Below, one piece after another: positions 26,846-33,592 of a DNA stretch of 64,000 nucleotides. Numbering within the stretch: position 1 is the stretch's first letter; each line of letters opens with the position of its first letter. The position numbers were made by a program, and so were the translations under genes. Under the pieces are notes generated by a model that was given only the letters and a program-made list of their open reading frames with translations, searched no databases and had not been told where the DNA came from. The stretch spans positions 1,054,001 to 1,118,000 of the forward strand of contig NZ_CP087106.1 of the NCBI RefSeq assembly GCF_028583545.1. Reading direction: 5' to 3'. This DNA is from Methylobacterium sp. NMS14P. Its GTDB lineage: Bacteria > Pseudomonadota > Alphaproteobacteria > Rhizobiales > Beijerinckiaceae.

Positions 26846-27517
26846 ATGTCACTCTCAGCATCCACACTCGCCGAACCGCGTATCGCGTCGCTGTTGGACA
26901 GTCTCTTCGCGCAGGCGGAGGCCTCCTCACCCTTGAGCGCCATCGGCGACCTCTCGGCGGACGAGCGGACGCGCCTCATGGGCAGCCGCACCGGCTACCG
27001 GGACTTCTACAGCCGGCTCAAGGACATGCCCCTCGCAGTCTCGCGGGAGACCGGCCGGCTGCTCTACATGCTCGCGCGGACCCGCCGGGCGCGGACGATC
27101 GTCGAGTTCGGCACCTCCTTCGGCCTCTCGACCCTGCACCTCGCCGCGGCCCTGCGCGACAACGGCGGCGGCCGGCTCATCACCTGCGAGTTCGAGCCGT
27201 CCAAGATGGTGCGGGCGCGGGCGAACCTGATGGAGGCCGGGCTCGCGGACCTCGTCGAGTTCCGCGAGGGCGACGCCCTCCAGACCCTCGGCCTCGACCT
27301 GCCCGACTCGGTCGACCTGCTTCTCCTCGACGGGGCGAAGGGGCTCTATCCGGAGGTTCTGAGCCTCGTGGAGAGCCGCCTCGGACCGGGCGCCCTCGTG
27401 GTCGCCGACAACGCGGACCACAGCCCGGACTACCTGGCGCGGGTGCGCGCGCCGAGCCGCGGCTACCTCTCGGTGCCGTTCGCCGACGACGTCGAGCTGT
27501 CCGTGCGGCTCGGGTGA
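26846..27517 (+). CDS. SAM-dependent O-methyltransferase (class I, CCoAOMT-like)
   Basis: The 223-residue protein has a SAM-binding motif I region VEFGTSFGLSTLHLAAAL near residues 85-102, an acidic residue in ITCEFEPSK, and LLLLDGAKGLYPEVL, the post-I pattern of caffeoyl-CoA/catechol O-methyltransferases (metal-binding DGxK). The substrate is unknown. It is divergent from tetR and convergent with leuD. The ATG at 26846 was preferred over an upstream alternative start because it begins the conserved protein. Confidence 0.82.
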   Translation: MSLSASTLAEPRIASLLDSLFAQAEASSPLSAIGDLSADERTRLMGSRTGYRDFYSRLKDMPLAVSRETGRLLYMLARTRRARTIVEFGTSFGLSTLHLAAALRDNGGGRLITCEFEPSKMVRARANLMEAGLADLVEFREGDALQTLGLDLPDSVDLLLLDGAKGLYPEVLSLVESRLGPGALVVADNADHSPDYLARVRAPSRGYLSVPFADDVELSVRLG

Positions 27518-27522
27518 GACAG

Positions 27523-27574
27523 GGCCCGGGATCCGGGCCTGACCGGCGGTCGCCTCAGCGCGACGCGACCGCCG
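27523..27574. terminator. Two hairpins between convergent O-methyltransferase and leuD genes
   Basis: GGCCCGG/CCGGGCC (27523-27539, three-base loop) and a 10-base stem CGGCGGTCGC/GCGACCGCCG (27544-27574) lie in tandem between the two stop codons. No U-run; probably a bidirectional terminator region. Confidence 0.5.
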
Positions 27575-27595
27575 TCGGGACGCGAAGCAGGCTGC

Positions 27596-28198
27596 TCAGG
27601 CCCACTCGCGCTGGGCGAGCTTCTGCTCGTAGGCGTCGATGGACGAGACGCGCTCGAGGGTCAGCCCGATCTCGTCGAGGCCGTTCAGCAGGTTGTGCTT
27701 GCGGCCCTCGTCGACGTCGAAATGCAGGGTGCCGCCGTCCGGTCCCCGGATGGTCTGCGCCGCCAGGTCGACCGTCAGGGTGGCGTTCGCGCCGCGCTCG
27801 GCGTCCTCGAACAGCTTCTCCAGATCCTCGGGCGACACGACGATCGCCAGGATGCCGTTCTTCGCGCAGTTGTTGAAGAAGATGTCGGCGAAGCTCGTGG
27901 AGATCACGCAGCGGATGCCGAAATCGGCCAGCGCCCAGGGCGCGTGCTCCCGGGACGAGCCGCAGCCGAAATTGTCGCCGCAGACCAGGATCTTGCTGTT
28001 CCGGTAGGCGGGCTGGTTGAGGATGAAGTCCGGGTTCTCGGAGCCGTCCTCGCGGTAGCGCATCTCGGCGAACAGGCTCTTGCCGAGCCCGGTCCGCCGG
28101 ATCGTCTTCAGGTACTTCGCCGGGATGATCCGGTCGGTATCGACGTTGATCGTGCGCAGGGGCGCCGCGACGCCCTCCAGGGTCGTGAACTTTTCCAT
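27596..28198 (-). CDS. leuD: 3-isopropylmalate dehydratase small subunit
   Basis: The 200-residue protein matches Leu[15 protein letters not shown] at the start, [31 protein letters not shown] (swivel-domain substrate loop) and [16 protein letters not shown]. With LeuC it isomerises 2- to 3-isopropylmalate in leucine synthesis. leuC is not in the window, so the two subunit genes are unlinked here. It is convergent with the O-methyltransferase gene and followed upstream by the HisA-like gene on the same strand, 69 bases away. Confidence 0.95.
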   Translation of the reverse strand: MEKFTTLEGVAAPLRTINVDTDRIIPAKYLKTIRRTGLGKSLFAEMRYREDGSENPDFILNQPAYRNSKILVCGDNFGCGSSREHAPWALADFGIRCVISTSFADIFFNNCAKNGILAIVVSPEDLEKLFEDAERGANATLTVDLAAQTIRGPDGGTLHFDVDEGRKHNLLNGLDEIGLTLERVSSIDAYEQKLAQREWA

Positions 28199-28267
28199 CG
28201 TCTGACGGCTCGTGTCGGTGGTCTCTCTGCCGCGCGGTTTAGCAGCCGCGGGCCCGGGCCGGAAGCG

Positions 28268-28999
28268 TCAGGCGAGGTCGGGCGCCGTCGCGCGGGACAG
28301 GGTGCCGTCGTGGAGGGCCGAGGCGACCAGCGCCCCGGCGATCCCGGCAGCCCGGAGCGCCCGCAGGTCGTCCGGGCCGCGCACGCCGCCCGCCGCGTAG
28401 AGGCGGCGATCCGGCGCCCGCGCGCGCAGGGCTCCCAGGGCCGCGAGGTCCGGGCCGGCCCCGGCGCCGACCTGCGCCAGCGTCATGGCGATCACCTCCG
28501 GCGGCCAGAGCGCGGGATCGTCGTGGAGGGCCGCCGGGCCGAGCCGCTCCGCGCCGCGCGTGTCGAGGGAGAACACCGCCCGGTCGCCGAGCCGCGTCAC
28601 GAGGTCGGCATCCGCCTGGCTCTCGCTGCCGATCACCGGTCGCCCGAGGCCGGCCTCCAGGAACGCCGCGACGCCCTCCGGTTCGGCGAAGCCGGCATCG
28701 ACCCACAGGGCGATCCCCGGGCAGGCGCGGGCGATCGTCTCCAGGGCGCGGAGATCGGGCGCGGCGCGGTCGATGATCGCGTCGAGATCGGCGACGTAGA
28801 GGGTCGCGGCGGGCCACGCGTCGACCAGCCCGCGGGCCACCGCGTCCGGCGCCGAGCCCTTTGCCAAGGGCGTCTCGATCGGGGCATAGGAGGAGCGCTC
28901 GCCCCGGCGCGCCCGCACCACGCGGCCGCCCCGGAGATCGAGCACCGGGATCACCGCGAAGCCGGGGCGCCCGATCCTGTGGTCCATCGAGGCGCTCAT
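28268..28999 (-). CDS. HisA/HisF-related protein of the methylotroph C1-cofactor set
   Basis: The 243-residue beta/alpha-barrel protein resembles HisA (VIPVLDLRGGRVVRARRG, VADLDAII, the phosphate loop AAGGVRGPDDLRAL) but belongs to the divergent HisA-related group shared by methanogens and methylotrophs with tetrahydromethanopterin-linked metabolism. Its exact reaction is not established. The ATG at 28999 lies only nine bases from the divergent MfnF-like start. ATG 28987 or GTG 28954 are possible starts; the latter puts Met directly before IPVLDL as in true HisA. It is not the histidine-pathway enzyme: no his genes are nearby and HisA normally sits with hisF. Confidence 0.75.
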   Translation of the reverse strand: MSASMDHRIGRPGFAVIPVLDLRGGRVVRARRGERSSYAPIETPLAKGSAPDAVARGLVDAWPAATLYVADLDAIIDRAAPDLRALETIARACPGIALWVDAGFAEPEGVAAFLEAGLGRPVIGSESQADADLVTRLGDRAVFSLDTRGAERLGPAALHDDPALWPPEVIAMTLAQVGAGAGPDLAALGALRARAPDRRLYAAGGVRGPDDLRALRAAGIAGALVASALHDGTLSRATAPDLA

Positions 29000-29008
29000 C
29001 GCGGTCCC

Positions 29009-30058
29009 ATGCGCTCATCAAACCCAACGACCATCGGGTGGGACCTCGGCGGGGTCCACGTCAAGGTCGCCCTGGTCGAGGACGGCCGGGTCGCGGCCGC
29101 CGCCCAGGTGCCGTGCCCGCTCTGGCAGGGCCTGCCGGCCCTCGACCGGGCGCTGGAGGCCGCCCCCGACTGGGCCCGCGGCGCGGCCCTGCACGCCGTG
29201 ACCATGACGGGCGAGCTGACCGACTGCTTCGCCGACCGGCGCGACGGCGTCGCGGCGCTCTCCGGATGGGCCGGGTCGCACCTCGCCGGGACCGTGCGGA
29301 TCTACGCCGGCCGCTCCGGCCTCGTCGCCCCCGAGGCGGCGGCATCCCTGTCGGCGGACGTGGCCTCGGCTAACTGGCACGCCACCGCGGCGCTCGCCGG
29401 CCGGCACGTCCCGGACGCGCTGCTGGTCGATATCGGCTCGACCACCGCCGACCTGATTCCCGTCTTGGGCGGGCGGCCGGCCGCGACCGGCTACAGCGAC
29501 GCCGAGCGGCTGGAGACCGGCGAACTCGTCTACACCGGCGCGGTGCGCACGCCGGTGATCGCACTGTCCGACCACGCCCCCTTCGCGGGCCGCCGGACCC
29601 GCCTGATGACCGAGACCTTCGCCCACATGGCGGACGTCTACCGCATCCTCGGCCTGCTCCCCGAAGGCGCCGACCAGCAGCCGAGCGGCGACCGCAAGGG
29701 CAAGACGGTCGCCGAGAGCGAGACCCGGCTCGCCCGGATCGTCGGGCGCGACCGGGCGGAGGCGCCCGCGGCGGCCTGGACGGCGCTCGCCGCCCACTTC
29801 GCCGAGGCGCAGCTGCGCCTGCTGCACGACGCGGCGGCGGATCTCCTGAGCCGGCCCGATCTCGGCGCGGACGCGCCCCTCGTCCTGTGCGGCGCCGGCG
29901 CCTTCGTGGGCGCGCGCCTCGCCGAGCGTCTCGGCCGGTCCTCGACGCCCTTGGTGGCGCTGCTAGCGGACCGGATCGGCGGCGCCCGCGACGGGATCTC
30001 GACCTGTGGGCCGGCGGTGGCGGTCGGCCTCATCGCCGCGGAGGAGGCAGTCGCATGA
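29009..30058 (+). CDS. H4MPT-linked C1-transfer pathway protein, MfnF-like
   Basis: The 349-residue protein has an ASKHA (actin/hydantoinase-like) fold: TIGWDLGGVHVKVAL at the start, LLVDIGSTTADLIPV in the middle and VLCGAGAFVGARLAERL near the end. It matches the family first noted as a probable H4MPT-linked C1-transfer protein; archaeal MfnF of this group condenses a furan diphosphate with gamma-glutamyltyramine in methanofuran synthesis. Methylotrophs make methylofuran for the formyltransferase/hydrolase complex, so that is the likely role. It heads a run of four forward genes, coupled by ATGA to the next. Confidence 0.8.
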   Translation: MRSSNPTTIGWDLGGVHVKVALVEDGRVAAAAQVPCPLWQGLPALDRALEAAPDWARGAALHAVTMTGELTDCFADRRDGVAALSGWAGSHLAGTVRIYAGRSGLVAPEAAASLSADVASANWHATAALAGRHVPDALLVDIGSTTADLIPVLGGRPAATGYSDAERLETGELVYTGAVRTPVIALSDHAPFAGRRTRLMTETFAHMADVYRILGLLPEGADQQPSGDRKGKTVAESETRLARIVGRDRAEAPAAAWTALAAHFAEAQLRLLHDAAADLLSRPDLGADAPLVLCGAGAFVGARLAERLGRSSTPLVALLADRIGGARDGISTCGPAVAVGLIAAEEAVA

Positions 30059-30255
30059 GTGCAATCAAGATCCTGGCCCGGATCCTGACCGCCCGGGTCG
30101 GGCCGCATATCGAGCTGGCCGTGGAGACGGAGACCGGGGAAGTGCTGAAGGTGCTCGCCACCGAGGACCAGGTCGACCGGCTGGTCGACGAGCTGGAGGA
30201 CATCCTCAACTCGCCCGCCGACCCGGAGGATGACGGGCCGCCCCAGGCGGCCTGA
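30055..30255 (+). CDS. Small acidic protein coupled to the MfnF-like gene
   Basis: A 66-residue protein starts within the stop of the MfnF-like gene (ATGA overlap). It has an N-terminal amphipathic part (SAIKILARILTARVGPHIELAVETETGEVLKVLA), an acidic helix (DQVDRLVDELEDILN) and an acidic tail. I recognise no family. Tight coupling suggests a stoichiometric partner or a small factor of the same pathway. Codon use matches neighbours. Confidence 0.7.
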   Translation: MSAIKILARILTARVGPHIELAVETETGEVLKVLATEDQVDRLVDELEDILNSPADPEDDGPPQAA

Positions 30256-30279
30256 GGCCCCGGGGCCCCGCCGGTCGCC

Positions 30280-31062
30280 ATGAGCCTGATCGCCGCCAAG
30301 ATCGTCGTCACGCCGACCCTGATGTGGGCCGTGTCGGCGGCCGCGCGCCGGTGGGGCAGCCTCGTCGGCGGCCTGCTCTCGGGCCTGCCGCTCACCTCGG
30401 CGCCGATCTCGATCTACCTCGCCGCCGAGCAGGGCGAGCGCTTCGCCGCCGACGCGGCGATCGGCTCGGTGGAGGGGCTCGGCGCCGTCACGGTCAGCTA
30501 TCTCGCCTACGCCGTCGCCGCGCCGCGGACGGGGATCCTCGCGTCCGTGTTCCTCGCCCTGGCGGCCTTCGTCCTCGCGGGCGCGCTGCTCCACGGCGTG
30601 ATCCAGCCCAGCCTGTGGCTCGCCACGGCGATCGACCTGCCGGCGATGGCGCTGGTGGTCGCCCTGTGCCGGCCGCGCGCGGGGACCGAGCCGCCGGTCC
30701 GCCGGGCGCGCCCGCCGCGCTGGGACATGCCGGCCCGGCTCGCGGCCGCTACCGCCTTGGTCCTGATGGTCTCGGGGCTGGCGCCGCATCTCGGCTCCGG
30801 CCTGAGCGGCGTCCTGGCGCCGATCCCGATCATCTCCTGGCCGCTCATCGTCTTCGCCCGGGCGCAGGACGGGGTCGGCGCCGCGCTGGACGTGGTGCGC
30901 GGCAGCGCCCAGGGCGCGTTCGGCGTGCTGGCCTTCTATGTCTGCGTGCACCTGCTGCTCGGGCGGATCGACCCGGTCGCGGCCTACGCCGCCGCGATCG
31001 CGGTGTCGGCGGCCTGCGTGCTGCCGTGGCTGGTCGCGCACCGCCGCCCGCGGGCCGCGTGA
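30280..31062 (+). CDS. Integral membrane protein of unknown function
   Basis: The 260-residue protein is mostly hydrophobic with about seven to eight membrane segments and few charged loops (one basic loop near residues 128-150). It begins 24 bases after the small acidic protein, so the two are probably co-transcribed with the MfnF-like gene. I cannot name a transporter family from the sequence. Confidence 0.75.
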   Translation: MSLIAAKIVVTPTLMWAVSAAARRWGSLVGGLLSGLPLTSAPISIYLAAEQGERFAADAAIGSVEGLGAVTVSYLAYAVAAPRTGILASVFLALAAFVLAGALLHGVIQPSLWLATAIDLPAMALVVALCRPRAGTEPPVRRARPPRWDMPARLAAATALVLMVSGLAPHLGSGLSGVLAPIPIISWPLIVFARAQDGVGAALDVVRGSAQGAFGVLAFYVCVHLLLGRIDPVAAYAAAIAVSAACVLPWLVAHRRPRAA

Positions 31063-31099
31063 TAGGGCCGCGCCGGCGCGACCGCGGAGGAGGAGATCC

Positions 31100-31720
31100 A
31101 TGCTTCCGGATACCGGCATCCCGACCCTCACCCCGGGCTACGCGGCGGTGCCGCCGGGGCATCTCGCCACCGTCGTCACGAGCCTGGAGATGCTCCGCCC
31201 GCCGCCCCCGCGTCCCGGACGGCCGTTCCCGCCCGGGATCGCCCTCGAGCCCCTGGCGCGCACCGACCCGGAGACCTACCGGAGCCTGTTCCGGGAGGTC
31301 GGTGCCGACTGGCTCTGGTTCTCGCGCCTCACCCTGGCGGACGGGGCGCTGGCGGCGATCCTGGCCGACGACGGTGTCGAGATCCTCGCGCTCCGGCGGG
31401 ACGGGCGGAACGTCGGCATGCTGGAGCTGGATTTCCGCCAGCCCGGCACCTGCGAGCTGGTCTTCCTCGGACTGACCGGGGACGCGGTCGGGACCGGGCT
31501 CGGCCGCGCGCTGATGGACGCGGCGATCGGCCGGGCCTGGGCGCGCCCGATCACGCGGTTCTGGGTGCACACATGCACCCTGGACCATCCCGGCGCGCTC
31601 GGCTTCTACCGGCGCTCGGGCTTCGTGCCCTTCGCGGTTCACGTCGAGGTCGCGCCGGATCCGCGGCTCGACGGGACCCTGCCGCGGGACTGCGCCCCGC
31701 ACGTGCCGCGGCTCGGCTGA
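31100..31720 (+). CDS. GNAT-family N-acetyltransferase
   Basis: The 206-residue protein has a GNAT core: RRDGRNVGMLELDF (strand beta4), the acetyl-CoA loop GTGLGRALMDAA near residues 134-145, and the C-terminal HPGALGFYRRSGF typical of the family. A strong GGAGGAGGAGA ribosome-binding site precedes the ATG at 31100. It is the last gene of the four-gene forward run and is followed by a strong hairpin. The substrate is unknown. Confidence 0.83.
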   Translation: MLPDTGIPTLTPGYAAVPPGHLATVVTSLEMLRPPPPRPGRPFPPGIALEPLARTDPETYRSLFREVGADWLWFSRLTLADGALAAILADDGVEILALRRDGRNVGMLELDFRQPGTCELVFLGLTGDAVGTGLGRALMDAAIGRAWARPITRFWVHTCTLDHPGALGFYRRSGFVPFAVHVEVAPDPRLDGTLPRDCAPHVPRLG

Positions 31721-31743
31721 CGCGCCGCGGGATCCGGAAACGG

Positions 31744-31775
31744 CGAGACCCGCGGCCTCGCGGCCGCGGGTCTCG
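31744..31775. terminator. Hairpin between convergent GNAT and hpnH genes
   Basis: A perfect 14-base stem around TCGC is followed on the forward strand by a T/C-rich repeat (TCTCGTCTCATCTCGTCTCG at 31771-31790). Likely bidirectional terminator. Confidence 0.6.
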
Positions 31776-31807
31776 TCTCATCTCGTCTCGTCGGTCGTGC
31801 GCGCCGG

Positions 31808-32971
31808 TCAGGCGGCGGTGCGCTTGCGGGCTTCCTGCTTCGTGTCGACGCCGGCCGCTTTGATCTCGGACAGCTTCTGCGCGACGTTGCGCGAGAACAC
31901 GAACTCGGCCGGGCGCTGATTCTCCAGGCTGACCTCGGGGGCCATCTTGCCGTCGGTCTTGATGCCGCGAATCGCGTGCACCAGCGGCTTCCAGGGCTTG
32001 CGGACCGAGTCGACCACCGAGGAGGCCTCGTAGCCCGAGTGGACCATGCAGTCGGCGCACTTCTCGTAGTTGCCGGTGCCGTAGGAATCCCAGTCGGTGG
32101 TCTCCATCAGCTCCTTGAAGGTCGCCGCGTAGCCCTCGCCGAGCAGGTAGCAGGGCTTCTGCCAGCCGAACACGGTGCGGGTCGGGTTGCCCCACGGGGT
32201 GCAGTGATAGGTCTGGTTGCCGGCCAGGAAGTCGAGGAACAGGCCCGACTGCTGGAAGGTCCACTTCTCGCGGCCCTTCTCCTTGCCGTGCCGGAACACG
32301 CCGCGGAACAGGTCCTTCGTCGCCTTGCGGTTCAGGAAGTGCTTCTGGTCGGGGGCGCGCTCGTAGGCGTAGCCGGGGGAAACGGTGATGCCGTCGATGC
32401 CCATCCGGGTCACGCTGTCGAAGAAGTCGGCGATCTTCTCCGGCTGGGAATTGTTGAAGAAGGTGCAGTTGATGGTGACCCGGAAGCCCATCTCCTTGGC
32501 CTTCGCGATCGCCGCCACGGCCTTGTCGTAGACGCCGCGCTGGCAGACCGACTGGTCGTGCATCTCCTTGTCGCCGTCCAGATGGATCGACCACGTGAAG
32601 TACGGGCTGGGCTTGTACTCCTTGATCTTCTTCTCGAGGAGCAGCGCGTTCGTGCAGACGATCGCGAATTTCTTCTGGGCGATGATGCCCTCGACGATCT
32701 GCGGCAGGTCCTTGTGCAGGAGCGGCTCGCCGCCGGCGATCACCACCACCGGGGCGCCGCACTCGCGCACCGATTCGAGCGCGTCGGCGACCGGGAGGCG
32801 CTTGTTCAGGATCTCGTCCGGGTAGTCGATCTTGCCGCAGCCGGCGCAGGCCAGGTTACAGCGGAACAGCGGCTCCATCATCATCACAAGCGGGTAACGC
32901 TTGCGGCCCGTGAGGTGCTGCTTCAGGATGTAGCCGCCGATCTTCGCGACGTACCGGAGGGGGATACCCAA
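31808..32971 (-). CDS. hpnH: Adenosyl-hopene transferase HpnH (radical SAM)
   Basis: The 387-residue radical SAM protein joins an adenosyl group to diploptene, the first step of hopanoid side-chain building. The cluster motif is Cys38-x3-Cys42-x2-Cys45 (CNLACAGC), followed by AGGEPLLHKDL, and there are further cysteines in a C-terminal region (CADCMVHSGYE). The start is a TTG at 32971, supported by an AAGGAG eight to nine bases upstream and by the family N-terminus (GIPLRYVAKIGGYILKQHL). It lies apart from the other hpn genes, convergent with the GNAT gene and divergent from hpnN. hpnG and squalene-hopene cyclase are not in the window. Confidence 0.95.
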   Translation of the reverse strand: MGIPLRYVAKIGGYILKQHLTGRKRYPLVMMMEPLFRCNLACAGCGKIDYPDEILNKRLPVADALESVRECGAPVVVIAGGEPLLHKDLPQIVEGIIAQKKFAIVCTNALLLEKKIKEYKPSPYFTWSIHLDGDKEMHDQSVCQRGVYDKAVAAIAKAKEMGFRVTINCTFFNNSQPEKIADFFDSVTRMGIDGITVSPGYAYERAPDQKHFLNRKATKDLFRGVFRHGKEKGREKWTFQQSGLFLDFLAGNQTYHCTPWGNPTRTVFGWQKPCYLLGEGYAATFKELMETTDWDSYGTGNYEKCADCMVHSGYEASSVVDSVRKPWKPLVHAIRGIKTDGKMAPEVSLENQRPAEFVFSRNVAQKLSEIKAAGVDTKQEARKRTAA

Positions 32972-33052
32972 GATTGCGGCTCCTTACTTCGTCGACCCCG
33001 GGGCATCGGGGTGCTTAACGCGAAAAAATCTCGAATTCCAGCGATCTAGCTT

Positions 33053-33077
33053 GGAACTAATCTGAAACGACCCCGTT
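33053..33077 (+). promoter_or_regulatory. Sigma-EcfG (general stress response) type promoter GGAAC-N16-CGTT
   Basis: GGAAC at 33053-33057, 16 bases, then CGTT at 33074-33077 match the alphaproteobacterial EcfG consensus exactly. It points toward hpnN with about 500 bases of leader. Activity is inferred. Confidence 0.5.
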
Positions 33078-33242
33078 TCGGCGGGGCGATGACATCTTAT
33101 TCCGCTCCTGACGCAACGGCGCCACATGGACCGCGTGTGCGAAGTCCGTGGACGGAAGCGCCCGATCGTTGAGGACAGCACGTGCATTGCGTCGGCAATA
33201 CGACCGTAATCCCAGGATTCGGGTGGCCGCGCCGGAATCGCC

Positions 33243-33256
33243 GTGCGCTAGCGCAC
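33243..33256. promoter_or_regulatory. Perfect palindrome GTGCGCTAGCGCAC
   Basis: A 14-base perfect palindrome lies in the hpnH-hpnN region, 337 bases before hpnN. Possible operator or short hairpin; no matching regulator is identified. Confidence 0.3.
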
Positions 33257-33592
33257 ACGGGCGGGCGCGGGATGCGCGCCATGGCGGCCGCGTTGCAATC
33301 TGGCATCGCCCTCTTTACTGAGCCTCGTGGCCGCGATGCAAGTCCTGGCCCGCGACGGGTATCCTGATCGCGGGCCGCATCGGGCGAAGTCAGTCGGTGG
33401 CCGGACGCGCGCGGCGCGTTCAGATCGGGCGGTGCGGCGTTCCTCGAACCCGATGCGCCCCCGACCGAATCGCGGAGCGATCGCGCGGCGGAGCCCTGAG
33501 CCCGCCCGCGTCGGTGGCCCGGGTCCGGACCGGACAGATGGCAGGAGCCGGTCGCGCACGGGGCGCGTCCGACGCGAACAGGCAGGGTGCTC

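Larger units (their letters stand above)
32972..33592. promoter_or_regulatory. 621-base divergent region between hpnH and hpnN
   Basis: The first 90 bases are AT-rich and hold the hpnH ribosome-binding site. They also contain an inverted repeat TTCCA-N11-TGGAA (33036-33056) and a sigma-EcfG-like promoter (33053-33077) pointing to hpnN. A perfect palindrome lies at 33243-33256. From there to hpnN the sequence is GC-rich; short open frames at 33182 and 33327 have no convincing start signals or recognisable sequence. Confidence 0.5.

Noticed and set aside
28268..28999. Annotation as the histidine enzyme HisA
   Set aside because: The protein belongs to the divergent HisA-related group next to a methylofuran-type gene, with no his genes nearby.
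33182..33367. 61-codon forward frame between hpnH and hpnN
   Set aside because: GTG start without a ribosome-binding site and no recognisable sequence; kept as untranslated DNA, though it lies downstream of the EcfG-like promoter.
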